DNA of 64,000 nt, taken from positions 282,912-346,911 of the forward strand of contig NZ_WHOD01000128.1 of NCBI RefSeq assembly GCF_013141765.1, given 5' to 3'. Numbering within the stretch: the first letter of the stretch is position 1; every line of letters starts with the position of its first letter. Positions 15,781-24,896 of this stretch are shown here, piece after piece. The translations under genes were made by a program, and so were the position numbers. Source of the stretch: Paenibacillus foliorum (lineage in GTDB: Bacteria > Bacillota > Bacilli > Paenibacillales > NBRC-103111). The notes beneath the pieces are model-generated. The model did not search any database. It saw nothing but the letters and a program-made list of their open reading frames with translations, and had not been told where the DNA came from.

Positions 15781-16683
15781 TTACACGCCTTTGCTTAAAT
15801 AATTCTCGATTTTAGCCTCAGATTTCTTCTGATCCAACCAGCTTGTTGCCATTTCGGATGTTTTGTCCTTGACCAGCTTATCATGGATTTCTGTCTTCTT
15901 CTCTTCCAAGCTAGGAGTAGCTGCATCCTTATGGTCCGTAACCTTGATGATATGGAAGCCATGAACAGTTTGAACCACATCACTTAATCCGCCAGCCTTC
16001 AAGGCAAACGCAGCGGCTTCGAAAGGCTCTTCCATCGTCCCGCGGCCAAAGAAGCCAAGATCCCCGCCTTTTTCCTTCGTTCCTTCATCCAGTGATTTTT
16101 CTTGCGCTATCTTGGCCATATCTGCCCCATTCTTTAAATCAACCAAAATCGCATCCGCTTCTTCTTTAGTGGCGACTAATATATGAGAGGCTTTTACCTG
16201 CTCAGGTGTTTTTAAGGTTTCTAGATTAGCATCATAATATTGCTTGATTTCATCATCTGTTACCGTTACTTGCTGCTCCAAAATCTTTTGCATCATGACT
16301 TGAGGCTTCATTTCTTCTTTCAAGCTATCCAAAGTAAGTCCATTCGCGACAAGAGCTTGGTTAAACTCTGTTTCGGATGGGAAGTTTAATTTTAAGGTAG
16401 CAAGCTCCTTGTCCAGATCAGCATCCTGGATTTGAATGCCGGCCTTTTCAGCTTCCTGACGAATCAATTCCTTCTCAATCATGCTGTTCACGGTTTGTGC
16501 GCCGCTGCTCGCCATCACTGTTTCATATAGCTGCTCCTTGTTAATCTTCACTCCGTTAACTGTAGCCACCGCTTCTGCTGCATTACTTTTAATCGGTGGA
16601 TATACCGTAATATAAGCGACTAAAATAATAAATAATAGTAAGGTACCTATCATCCATTTACGATTCGATAATTTATAGTTCAA
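15781..16683 (-). CDS. PrsA/SurA-like peptidyl-prolyl isomerase
   Basis: Extracytoplasmic folding factor, 300 aa. N-terminal hydrophobic segment (about 10-30) without a lipobox Cys, so it is a membrane-anchored or secreted form rather than the classic PrsA lipoprotein. Then SurA-N-like helices (VNGVKINKEQLYE to about 125) and a parvulin domain (about 160-255: ASHILVATKEEAD, GGDLGFFGRGTMEEPFEAAAF, VQTVHGFHIIKV) followed by a helical tail. Its upstream region carries four TTCAGC-type repeats before a CATAAT box, tying foldase expression to the envelope regulon around it. Confidence 0.9.
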   Translation of the reverse strand: MNYKLSNRKWMIGTLLLFIILVAYITVYPPIKSNAAEAVATVNGVKINKEQLYETVMASSGAQTVNSMIEKELIRQEAEKAGIQIQDADLDKELATLKLNFPSETEFNQALVANGLTLDSLKEEMKPQVMMQKILEQQVTVTDDEIKQYYDANLETLKTPEQVKASHILVATKEEADAILVDLKNGADMAKIAQEKSLDEGTKEKGGDLGFFGRGTMEEPFEAAAFALKAGGLSDVVQTVHGFHIIKVTDHKDAATPSLEEKKTEIHDKLVKDKTSEMATSWLDQKKSEAKIENYLSKGV

Positions 16684-16756
16684 TATGATGACTTCCCTTC
16701 TGAGTTGTAGTGTCTAGCTGAAGTTTTCTCGTTCAGCGTCGCTGCTGATAGTACCC

Positions 16757-16810
16757 ATTATGGACTAGCTTTCTTAATTTAACTTTAAAATTAGCTGAAG
16801 ATTTGCTTAG
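16757..16810 (-). promoter_or_regulatory. 11-bp TTCAGC repeat array and -10 box of the PrsA-like gene
   Basis: Four minus-strand hexamers 11 bp apart (plus-strand starts 16805, 16794, 16783, 16772): CTAAGC, TTCAGC, TTAAAG, TTAAGA, followed after 9 bp by CATAAT (16757-16762). Sequence match is weaker than in the other arrays, but phase and distance are identical. The 14-mer GCTGAAGATTTGCT here is also present in the first regulator's array. Confidence 0.55.
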
Positions 16811-16913
16811 TCTGTATGTTCGCCTTAGGCTCTGCTGGTTTGACTCCCACTACCTGAAGTGCTACAATTTTAGCTATTCAACTAGGATTTTTCGTGATTT
16901 GGAGGGGCTTGTT

Positions 16914-17282
16914 TTGCATGTATTAAAACGTCATTGGATTATTCTGGTTTGGTTCATCGTTGGTTTTTTCGTTTTCCCGTTGACTCCTCCCATTTCGCAG
17001 CATTTCCTGTATGAACAGAGCGCATTAGGGCAGTATAATGATGCCCATACCATCATGCATCTGGAACCCTCATTATCAAAAAAATCGATGCAAATACATA
17101 AATCATTATTGCCTATGAATGAGTCCTCACCTTATGAATCATTTTATTTCTACTTATTATTACTTGTTCTTTTCTTATTCTTTGTTCATTCTAGGATTCG
17201 TGAATTACTCAAGAGGCATCTGCTCGCTATTCTTAAGTTCTCTTCTATTACATACCCGCACTCATTCAAATCCATAACGTAA
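16914..17282 (+). CDS. Small two-helix membrane protein, unknown
   Basis: About 122 aa, not recognised. Start at a TTG (16914), supported by GGAGGGG 6 bp upstream; the more distal start at 16803 has no site and would add an improbable peptide. Helix 1 is IILVWFIVGFFVFPL near residue 9, and helix 2 is FYFYLLLLVLFLFFV near 80. About 55 residues lie between them, likely outside the cell. Divergent from the PrsA-like gene and 42 bp ahead of the YitT gene, so it may share its transcript. Confidence 0.55.
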   Translation: MHVLKRHWIILVWFIVGFFVFPLTPPISQHFLYEQSALGQYNDAHTIMHLEPSLSKKSMQIHKSLLPMNESSPYESFYFYLLLLVLFLFFVHSRIRELLKRHLLAILKFSSITYPHSFKSIT

Positions 17283-17324
17283 TTCTTAAAAAAATGAATG
17301 AGATTCGGAAAAGAGGAGCCCTAT

Positions 17325-18224
17325 ATGTCATCCAGCACAGCTTATCAAAATGAACAAGCTCAGTCCCAGCATCGCAAACAATCTTGGTCAAAGTTTCTGC
17401 GCCGCGCTTTATTAATGATCATTGGATCCGCTCTATTTTCAGTAGGCTTGGAAATATTTCTGGTACCTAACAATATCATTGACGGTGGAATCGTCGGTAT
17501 TTCCATCATCATTTCCCATTTGACTAATATTCCGCTCGGTGTGTTTCTTGTTATTCTGAACCTGCCTTTTTTAATGATTGGATATAAACAAATAGGTAAA
17601 ACATTTGCATTCTCAACACTTTTCTCCGTTATCATAATGTCTATTGGAACTACACTTCTTCATCCTGTAAAACCTATAACCATTGACCCTCTGCTCGCTG
17701 CTGTTTTTGGAGGTATTATACTAGGAATCGGCGTTGGTCTAGTTATCCGTTCAGGAGGCTCCTTAGATGGTACAGAGATTGTTGCCATTCTCGTAAGCAA
17801 GAAGTCTGCATTTTCTGTAGGCGAGATTGTTATGTTCTTCAACTTTTTCATTCTCGGAAGCGCCGGATTTGTATTTGGCTGGGATCACGCCATGTACTCG
17901 CTAATTGCGTATTATATTGCTTTCAAATTAATTGATATTACTATTGAAGGATTAGATCAATCCAAATCGGTTTGGCTGATCAGCGATGAGTATGAGAAGA
18001 TTGGGGACGCTATAACGTATAGACTTGGACGTGGAGTAACCTATTTGAATGGCTCGGGCGCTTATACAGGCGATGATAAAAAAGTAATTTTCAGCGTCAT
18101 CACCCGTCTTGAGGAAGCGAAGCTTAAGTCTATTGTCGATGAACTCGATCCCAAAGCTTTTCTGGCAATTGGGAATATCCATGATGTTAAAGGCGGACGG
18201 TTCAAGAAGAAAGATATTCATTAA
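17325..18224 (+). CDS. YitT family membrane protein
   Basis: 299 aa. Five to six membrane helices with the family patterns GLEIFLVPNNIIDGGIVGISII and RSGGSLDGTEIVAILVSKK, followed by a cytoplasmic DUF2179 domain (about 215-290) ending in GNIHDVKGGRFKKKDIH. Members are common in spore formers, and their transport function is unknown. The start is the ATG at 17325 with AGAGGAG 6 bp upstream; the earlier in-frame start at 17298 lacks a site. Confidence 0.88.
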   Translation: MSSSTAYQNEQAQSQHRKQSWSKFLRRALLMIIGSALFSVGLEIFLVPNNIIDGGIVGISIIISHLTNIPLGVFLVILNLPFLMIGYKQIGKTFAFSTLFSVIIMSIGTTLLHPVKPITIDPLLAAVFGGIILGIGVGLVIRSGGSLDGTEIVAILVSKKSAFSVGEIVMFFNFFILGSAGFVFGWDHAMYSLIAYYIAFKLIDITIEGLDQSKSVWLISDEYEKIGDAITYRLGRGVTYLNGSGAYTGDDKKVIFSVITRLEEAKLKSIVDELDPKAFLAIGNIHDVKGGRFKKKDIH

Positions 18225-18233
18225 AGCCTAAAG

Positions 18234-18281
18234 AAAAAGCCCATGTTAGCCAAAGTTACTTGGCTTGCAGGGGCTTTTTTG
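18234..18281. terminator. Bidirectional terminator between YitT and gerC
   Basis: Long hairpin (AAAAAGCCC ... GGGCTTTTTT, with an inner AGCCAA/TTGGCT stem) with T runs on both strands. It can end YitT transcripts on plus and germination-operon transcripts on minus. Confidence 0.8.
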
Positions 18282-18313
18282 CTATGGGCACTTTTCACAT
18301 ATTTGATAATTCC

Positions 18314-19471
18314 TCAATCGATTCTGCCCTTATATTTCCCAGTGTATTTGATAAGCACTTTGACATTTATATTTCTTATTTGGATATTTTCCATGTTCGG
18401 ATTCGGCCAAATAAATTGCTTCCAAGCTTGATAATCGTAACGAAATACAGGTGTGTTCAAATTTAATACGTCTGCCTTTATTTTCTTTCCGGCCTCAAAG
18501 GTTCGCCTGATATCCTTTTCCACACTTTTCTGAACAAGAGAATTCATCGTTGGTTGACTCATCTCTTTAATTAATTCATCCAAATAGCCAGTCAAACGAA
18601 GTTCAATATCGTAATAAACTTGTCCATTTTGTATAGTATGCTTGGTTATTATTTCAGGGCGATTCAATACAAAAGTAGCGGTCGCTTGCCCATTCTGATT
18701 AATCGTTATAAGCATCCGCTCCGCCGCTTTCTCCAAATACCTTTTACCTTTCAATTGAGAGTAAGGGATTTCCCCGCGGAATTTTTTGTGAGAGTAAAAA
18801 TAAGCACCATCAATGATAAGATGAGGCGTTGTTTTGCTGTTTTCCATCCAATGGGATTTTTCATAAACAAGCTTGGGCAGCATGGCTGTTACCCCCCTCT
18901 CGTAATAATCAGATAGAAAACGATATAAAAACATGGGTTTTATAGTCGAGAATTGACTATACGTTTTGTCCGGCTTCATTAATCTGGAATCATAAGGGGA
19001 ATATCCAAAGTTTGGTTGTATATCCATTAATTTATCAATAGGCACATCGGTTCCGTAAATCCAAATGTTGTAGCGGATTTCACGGTATCTGTTAATTGTA
19101 TCCGTCAATTGCTCGACTGTAATTTCCTTAAGAGCAGCTTCTCCTATAATCATTGTTGATACATGTCCCCAGTAAACGCGCTGCTGCTCCGATTTGTACA
19201 AATCGAACATCGCTTCGGTAACGGTAGCCCCTTTGCCAGTTCCAACAACAGAATTATGCTTGGGTGGACGCACACCCTCTCTTTGAGCAATATTGGCAAA
19301 ATTCAATGCCTGGAGGTAAACTGTGAACACTTTATCCTTATAATCAATTCCAATTGTTGTTACAAAGGTTATTTGATGAATTTCTTTATAATCCCAGCAG
19401 CCTGAGAGCAAAAGCATCAGCAGAATGACCAGCTTTAATTTGATAATCCAACCTATCTTTTTCAAGGTCAT
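18314..19471 (-). CDS. GerC-type germination lipoprotein, Ger(x)C family
   Basis: Third subunit of a nutrient germinant receptor in the spore inner membrane. 385 aa with a lipoprotein signal (LLMLLLSGC, Cys25) followed by WDYKEIHQ and FVTTIGIDY, the start typical of Ger(x)C proteins, and a C-terminal domain with the ILNFE-like KADVLNLN segment. It is last in the order gerB, gerA, gerC; its start abuts the stop of gerA. Which germinant it serves cannot be told from sequence. Confidence 0.92.
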   Translation of the reverse strand: MTLKKIGWIIKLKLVILLMLLLSGCWDYKEIHQITFVTTIGIDYKDKVFTVYLQALNFANIAQREGVRPPKHNSVVGTGKGATVTEAMFDLYKSEQQRVYWGHVSTMIIGEAALKEITVEQLTDTINRYREIRYNIWIYGTDVPIDKLMDIQPNFGYSPYDSRLMKPDKTYSQFSTIKPMFLYRFLSDYYERGVTAMLPKLVYEKSHWMENSKTTPHLIIDGAYFYSHKKFRGEIPYSQLKGKRYLEKAAERMLITINQNGQATATFVLNRPEIITKHTIQNGQVYYDIELRLTGYLDELIKEMSQPTMNSLVQKSVEKDIRRTFEAGKKIKADVLNLNTPVFRYDYQAWKQFIWPNPNMENIQIRNINVKVLIKYTGKYKGRID

Positions 19472-20890
19472 CTATCCTTTGTCTTTTCTTCTAAGATGTA
19501 CAGGAACGAATCCTCCCAGCTTTCTCGGTAGCATAATAAAAGCTCTTAGCATATCTTTAAATGTAATGGGTGATACAGGGGCTAAATAAGGCACCCCAAA
19601 AGACGTTAAGCCTGACAAATAAACAGTGAGCAGCAGCAAAGAAACCATGAAGCCGTACATACCAAGAGATGAAGCGAGTAACAGATTGAAGTATCTTAAC
19701 ACGCTTACAGTTCCCGAAAGGGTCTGGCTAATCAAGGTCGACCCTGCAACAATAGATATGGCAGCTACGACAACCATGGATGGCGAGGTTAGTCCGGCGC
19801 GTATCGCAGCATCCCCAATAATTAATCCCCCCACCACCGTTAGGGTTTGTCCAATCATCGATGGAAGCCGGTAACCCGCTTCTTTAAAGGTTTCCAGCAA
19901 TAATAAAATGAGAAACATCTCCATAGGTGACGATAATGGTATGCCAAGCCGTGTCATAACAATGGTCGCTAATAAAGGAAACGGTATTTGGTCTTGATGA
20001 AATCCAGTCAGAGCAACAAAAAAGCTCGGTAAAAATATTGAAAAAATAAGACTGAATATACGTAAAAGACGTCCGAAGCTCGACGAGATAAAATTAAAGT
20101 GCAAATCCTCCGGTGTCTTTAGCAGTAAAGATAAGGAAGCCGGAGCAATAATAGCCCCTGGAATCCCGTCCAATAGAATGACGAATCTTCCTTTCATCAA
20201 GCAGGAGACTATGAAATCAGCTCTGCCGGAGTAAGCCGTGAGTGGAAATATGCTATATGGTTTATCCGAAATAATTTCCTCCAGCTGCGTAGCGCTGGAC
20301 AGATCCTCCAGCTTATGCTGTACCTTGGCCAGCTTCTCTCGGATGGTTTCCAGAATGGTTTCATCAAGCTTATCTACAAGAAACATCAGACCTACCCTGG
20401 TTTGACTTTTTACTCCGATCTTATAGCTTTCCAGAGCCAGCATAGGAGTAGGCAATCTTTTGCGGATCAAGCCAACATTGGTATCGATACTCTCGACTAA
20501 ACCGTCTTTTGCTCCACGTATGGATACGTCGATATTGGTCTCTTCGGTATTACGATTGGGAATTTTTTCAATACTTAAGCTGAAAGCAGCATCCAGATGA
20601 TTAATCCATATCATGACATGTCCGGTAAAAATCTTGGAGCTGTACTCGGAACCGGATGTTTCGTAGAGCATATTAATATCTTTAGCCTCGTTAATACTCT
20701 CAACACTTTCAAATGAAGTGAAGTTCCAGATGCGCATCAATGCTGGCAGAACCATATCGTTGATAAGTTTTACATCACAAAGCGTACTGCAATAAACCAA
20801 AGTCACCTCACAAGAATCAGCGAAGGGATGGCTATAGAAAATAACATCAGAGCAATCCTTAAACTCCTCTTGAAATGCATTAAGACTCAT
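19472..20890 (-). CDS. GerA-type spore germination receptor subunit
   Basis: 472 aa. Soluble N-terminal half (to about 245) containing the segment ending RVGLMFLVDKL and the conserved LEEIISDKPYSIFPL-like region, then the membrane half with the family markers GRFVILLDGIPGAIIAPA and GIPLSSPMEMFLILLLLETFKEAG, with about five helices. It overlaps gerB by 11 bp. The order B-A-C differs from the A-B-C or A-C-B orders of the common Bacillus operons but occurs in the group. Confidence 0.93.
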   Translation of the reverse strand: MSLNAFQEEFKDCSDVIFYSHPFADSCEVTLVYCSTLCDVKLINDMVLPALMRIWNFTSFESVESINEAKDINMLYETSGSEYSSKIFTGHVMIWINHLDAAFSLSIEKIPNRNTEETNIDVSIRGAKDGLVESIDTNVGLIRKRLPTPMLALESYKIGVKSQTRVGLMFLVDKLDETILETIREKLAKVQHKLEDLSSATQLEEIISDKPYSIFPLTAYSGRADFIVSCLMKGRFVILLDGIPGAIIAPASLSLLLKTPEDLHFNFISSSFGRLLRIFSLIFSIFLPSFFVALTGFHQDQIPFPLLATIVMTRLGIPLSSPMEMFLILLLLETFKEAGYRLPSMIGQTLTVVGGLIIGDAAIRAGLTSPSMVVVAAISIVAGSTLISQTLSGTVSVLRYFNLLLASSLGMYGFMVSLLLLTVYLSGLTSFGVPYLAPVSPITFKDMLRAFIMLPRKLGGFVPVHLRRKDKG

Positions 20891-21974
20891 TGATCTTCTT
20901 CACCTCATCCCTTTTAGCAAATAGGACGAATAAGAATAGAACTAGAAGCATTCCGAGCAAGGTGTAAAATGTAATAGGAAAATAATAGGTTTTCATAACA
21001 TAGAGAAAGGTAATATCTCCAATTTCGCTAACGAGTAAAATAGCCATTAGAAGGGCTATTAGAGACGAGACAAGCTTCTTCCATTTAGGAATCAACTCTC
21101 CTATCATATACATAGCTAGACTTATCCGGATGAAAGCACCACACACCCATTGATAAATGGACAAAAAGTCCACATGCTCGATATAATTTCCGATCTTAAC
21201 CAATCTCCACTCTTCAAAAGCCGGATACCTTTGGATCTGAGCTTCAACAGGCCCGAATGCGGCGATAGAACCCATTACTGGTCCAATAGTCAATCCCGCC
21301 ATCATCAAGCCTAGAATAACAACATGTCGTTTCTTAACCTTAGCTCTAATGTGCTGCTGCAAAAAAATTATATACATAACCTCGATAAACCCCGTGCCCA
21401 CAAAAAGAATGCCGTTTATAGCCTGGGACTTACCGTATTCAAACACTGGGAACAGCATCGCATAATCTTTGTGGGGATAGTTGGAAATCATAACAAATTC
21501 GCCAAATATAATGACTAAAGGTAATAGTACAGCCGAACTGTAAGCTATAGCACGAATCCCTTGAAGCGATATGTAGTACGCCACTCCAACAAGAATAATC
21601 GCAATCACGCTGGGTGGCGTTTCCGGTAAATAAGAGGAGCTCGTCCAAATCTTAAAGTCCTTTCCCGTAAACAGAGCTGAGGTAAACAGCGTCAGAGAAA
21701 GCACGACTGCAATACAGCCTGCCACCCATTTGCCATACTTTTCACGAAGCCATTCGATAATAGATCTATGCTGGGCACTCATCGTTTTTTGAATGATATA
21801 GGCTATCAAGAAGAACACGGGAACGAACAAAATGGATGCAAGGAGCACACTTATCCAAGCATCACGACCTGCCACCTCCATTAGAACCGGGATTACGATG
21901 ACATGGTTCATCATGCCGATGGAAAGCATCAGAATGGTACATATTTGTAGAAAAGAAAAATGTTTAGGATTCAT
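20880..21974 (-). CDS. GerB-type germination permease
   Basis: 364 aa, about ten membrane helices of the APC-type fold used by GerB/GerKB proteins. The start chosen is the ATG at 21974 (MNPKHFSFLQI), preceded by GGTGA at 8 bp; the longer in-frame version from 22031 adds a hydrophobic peptide without a site. It forms the germinant-binding membrane subunit with GerA and GerC downstream. A forespore promoter is expected upstream, but none was clearly seen in 21975-22200. Confidence 0.9.
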   Translation of the reverse strand: MNPKHFSFLQICTILMLSIGMMNHVIVIPVLMEVAGRDAWISVLLASILFVPVFFLIAYIIQKTMSAQHRSIIEWLREKYGKWVAGCIAVVLSLTLFTSALFTGKDFKIWTSSSYLPETPPSVIAIILVGVAYYISLQGIRAIAYSSAVLLPLVIIFGEFVMISNYPHKDYAMLFPVFEYGKSQAINGILFVGTGFIEVMYIIFLQQHIRAKVKKRHVVILGLMMAGLTIGPVMGSIAAFGPVEAQIQRYPAFEEWRLVKIGNYIEHVDFLSIYQWVCGAFIRISLAMYMIGELIPKWKKLVSSLIALLMAILLVSEIGDITFLYVMKTYYFPITFYTLLGMLLVLFLFVLFAKRDEVKKINES

Positions 21975-22204
21975 AAAAAAATTCACCTGCATCCCTGTTA
22001 TTATGAATCCCATTATTGCCAACCCCTGCATATACTAAACTAAGGCATCCAGCTGCACCGTCCTTCCAGGTTAAGCTAGCTGCTTCACAGCGACAAAGCA
22101 ATCCTGCGTTAATTCGAATTCTTGCATCCTCATCTCATTTTGGATTACAATGCATCTTAATCATACGAAAACCAATTTCAATTAACTGAATTAATAACAA
22201 GCAA

Positions 22205-22475
22205 TGACGGAAAGAGTACGCGGAAAAGGTTCATTACAGGGACGGAGTGCCACCGATTGAAAGCACCCGAACGAATTGTCCGCCGAAGTTCACTCCTGAG
22301 CTGGTCTCTGAATAATTGCCATTTCCCCGGCAGTTTTTAGGAGTACCCGTATTCCCGGCGTTAACGGGCTGAAAGTGAGAAAAGCATGCCTTCAATTCAA
22401 CATACCGCTGAAGGTTGATTTTCTAATAAGGGTGGTACCACGGCTCCTCGTCCCTTGCGATGGAGTCTTTTTGCG
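22205..22475 (+). promoter_or_regulatory. T-box leader of the DAHP synthase gene, probably Phe-specific
   Basis: Stem I region at 22205-22300, the T-box core AAGGGTGGTACCACGG at 22428-22443, and a terminator (GGCTCC/GGAGTC arms, then TTTTTG) at 22442-22475. In the specifier loop the segment CGAAGTTCACTCC allows the codon TTC (22289-22291), followed by the usual purine; TTC means phenylalanine, which suits an aromatic-pathway gene. The UGGU bulge fits a tRNA ending in ACCA. Uncharged tRNA would stabilise the antiterminator and switch the gene on. Specifier reading is by eye and less certain than the element itself. Confidence 0.9.
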
Positions 22476-22513
22476 TTTTCCAACATTCACTTACATGAAG
22501 GAGCTGAATTGGT

Positions 22514-23422
22514 ATGAGTCAATTACACGCTGTGCAATTAAGAGAACGATTAGATGAGATCAATCTGCAATTAAAGGACTTATTATCAGAAAAAGCTCTG
22601 ATCACTCAAGAAATCGGAGAGAATCACCTGCTGGTCAGCCGGAAAAGGCAAAGGGAAGATACCATCGTTACTATTGGGGATATTGCGGTTGGAGGCGGAA
22701 AGCAGATGATGGTCGCGGGACCTTGTTCAGTTGAAAGCTATGAGCAAGTCCGACAAGTCGCAGCGGCCTTGAAGCAGGAGGGAATTACAGTAATGCGCGG
22801 AGGTGCATTTAAACCAAGGACTTCTCCGTATGATTTTCAGGGCTTAGGAATAGATGGCTTGAAAATTTTGAAAGAGGTAGCCACTGAGTTTGGCCTTAAG
22901 ACCATCAGTGAAATCGTGGACCCTGCGCATATTGAGCTAGCCTGCGAATATATAGACGTGATTCAAATTGGAGCCAGAAATATGCAAAACTTCGAGCTGC
23001 TGAAGGCAGCAGGTGAAGTACGGACACCTATCCTGCTGAAACGGGGTATTGCCGCTACTATTGACGAGTTCCTTCATGCAGCAGAATATATTCTATCCCG
23101 AGGCAATAAACAGGTGATGCTGATCGAACGAGGAATTCGCACATACGAGAATGCGACGCGCAACACACTGGATATATCCGCTGTTCCGATACTGAAGCAG
23201 GAGAGTCATCTGCCGGTGCTTGTAGATGTCACGCATTCAACAGGCCGCAAAGCAATCTTCGCTCCTTGTGCGAAGGCTGCCTTGGCCGCTGGGGCTGACG
23301 GCATCATGGTCGAGGTGCATCCCAACCCTGCTGCCGCCCTGTCCGATGCGGCCCAGCAGCTTAACATTGAAGAGTTCAATCGCTTCTACTCGGAAGTAAA
23401 GCAATCCGGATTATTAAGATAA
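22514..23422 (+). CDS. aroA: DAHP synthase with shortened chorismate mutase domain
   Basis: 3-deoxy-7-phosphoheptulonate synthase, first step of aromatic amino acid synthesis, 302 aa. The catalytic barrel is complete: VAGPCSVESYEQ, GGAFKPRTSPYDFQGLG, QIGARNMQNFELL, LLKRGIAATI, LVDVTHSTGRK, MVEVHPNP. Bacillus AroA is about 358 aa with an AroQ-type chorismate mutase domain in front. Here only the first mutase helix remains (residues about 5-36), joined directly to LLVSRKRQREDTIV. Mutase activity is therefore unlikely, and prephenate/chorismate feedback through that domain may be lost. Controlled by the T-box just upstream. The ATG at 22514 has AAGGAG 11 bp upstream. Confidence 0.93.
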   Translation: MSQLHAVQLRERLDEINLQLKDLLSEKALITQEIGENHLLVSRKRQREDTIVTIGDIAVGGGKQMMVAGPCSVESYEQVRQVAAALKQEGITVMRGGAFKPRTSPYDFQGLGIDGLKILKEVATEFGLKTISEIVDPAHIELACEYIDVIQIGARNMQNFELLKAAGEVRTPILLKRGIAATIDEFLHAAEYILSRGNKQVMLIERGIRTYENATRNTLDISAVPILKQESHLPVLVDVTHSTGRKAIFAPCAKAALAAGADGIMVEVHPNPAAALSDAAQQLNIEEFNRFYSEVKQSGLLR

Positions 23423-23435
23423 TCCGCTAAGCATT

Positions 23436-23480
23436 GAATCGGAGTCTGGTGAATAGACCAGCTCCGATTCTCTTAATTTT
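23436..23480 (+). terminator. Terminator after the DAHP synthase gene
   Basis: Near-perfect hairpin with arms GAATCGGAG-CTGGT and ACCAG-TCCGATTC (23436-23470), then TCTTAATTTT on the plus strand. It may also serve the convergent permease gene. Confidence 0.8.
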
Positions 23481-23485
23481 CTCAC

Positions 23486-24832
23486 CTAATGTAAGAGCGT
23501 AAGGATACCTATTCCAATTGCAGACACAATGAGTAAATATAGACCGTTATCCCTGATTCCAACTTGCATACTCGTCCTTTTCACCAAGGTGCTAACCAAT
23601 AGGTTTATTGGGTTGACTGGACTCAATATAGAGGAGGCGGACCAAGCCAGCATCAGCACCATGGCTAGAATTTCTTTGGATGTCCCTAACATGACGGGAT
23701 CCATTTGTGTCGCAAGGACGGTGACTATAACGACTTGATGAATCCCCACAAAGGTAATACAAACCATCGTAATCATAATAAATAGGGCGAATAGCAGGAA
23801 AGAAGTTTGCGATAATTGATTCATAAAAATAGTTATCCCTTGGCCAAAGCTTGATCCTTTGAGCGATTGTCCGAAGAAACCAGCACTGATATACATAATA
23901 ATTTCATTATTCATGACAGGTACGGCCTTATCCCGATATTCGATAATTTGATGCTTGAATAACCCCCACTGCTTCGAGAACATACACCAGAGCAACGGAA
24001 AAATAAGAGCCAGAAGACTAACTAATACGAGCATGGACCAATGTGTCGCGTATTCAGCAGCAATAGTAATTAGCATCAGCATAATGATTACAATCGGAAG
24101 CAGCTTCATCCTTTTACGGTGGTCAGAAGTAATGGCTCCACTTTCATCATTATTTAATTCAATTTCAAGCATATTCTTTTTTGCCCAAAGCCCGAACATC
24201 ACATTTCCGATAAGTAAAAATAACACGGCTATTCCAAATCCATAGGTCATATAACTCCCAATAGATACATGCAGATACAGTAATACTACTCCCACCGCAG
24301 CATAATAAGGGGACCATAAAATGGTTGTGGAAAATCCGACAAGGTAGGCTTTGGACAAAAATGTAGCATTTAACCGTAAGTCCTTGAGCAGGTCATGGAC
24401 AATGCGGATGGAGCCTAGATTAAGTATGGGACCGAGAAAGAAAAGCACCATGGTAATTCCTGCAAACATTTTTCCCGGTTTATTCTGATATCTTTTTAAG
24501 TAAATCAAAATTGAATCAAAAAAACCGCCCATTTTAAATGGAATGGATAATAACGGAACTAAGACTAGAAGTGTTAATAATGGGATGTTCGATGTGATTC
24601 CTTGCGCCATAGCATCCAGTCCTTGCCCCTTTAACCCAGTTAATACGGCACCGGCTATAAACATAAGGATGCTGAATATACGGGGAACCGTTCTAGCCAA
24701 TGTGATACTTCCTATAAAAGCAACGCTTGCACAAACAGCCAATATATAGAGTAACCACTCCGATTGAACAAAATATTGAATTAAGAACAGCATACACATC
24801 GCCAATATCAGATAGCTTCTCATCATGTCCAC
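23486..24832 (-). CDS. Membrane permease, ion-transporter superfamily, unassigned
   Basis: 448 aa with about ten to twelve hydrophobic helices and two re-entrant-looking stretches: GPILNLGSIRIVHDLLKDL with TTILWSPYYAAVG in the first half, and FVGIHQVVIVTVLATQMDP with WSASSILSPVNPINLLVS in the second half. This two-fold pattern recalls the citrate/Na+ or DcuC-like transporter superfamily. The substrate cannot be named. It stands alone between a terminator and an operon end, convergent with the DAHP synthase gene. Confidence 0.7.
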   Translation of the reverse strand: MDMMRSYLILAMCMLFLIQYFVQSEWLLYILAVCASVAFIGSITLARTVPRIFSILMFIAGAVLTGLKGQGLDAMAQGITSNIPLLTLLVLVPLLSIPFKMGGFFDSILIYLKRYQNKPGKMFAGITMVLFFLGPILNLGSIRIVHDLLKDLRLNATFLSKAYLVGFSTTILWSPYYAAVGVVLLYLHVSIGSYMTYGFGIAVLFLLIGNVMFGLWAKKNMLEIELNNDESGAITSDHRKRMKLLPIVIIMLMLITIAAEYATHWSMLVLVSLLALIFPLLWCMFSKQWGLFKHQIIEYRDKAVPVMNNEIIMYISAGFFGQSLKGSSFGQGITIFMNQLSQTSFLLFALFIMITMVCITFVGIHQVVIVTVLATQMDPVMLGTSKEILAMVLMLAWSASSILSPVNPINLLVSTLVKRTSMQVGIRDNGLYLLIVSAIGIGILTLLH

Positions 24833-24896
24833 CTCTAAGCAGTTTTCAAATAATCATAAATTAAAATTGGCATATTGTATACCATTTTTATGTAAT

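Noticed and set aside
22375..22557. Plus-strand frame across the T-box
   Set aside because: The DNA is explained by the T-box core, terminator and DAHP synthase start.
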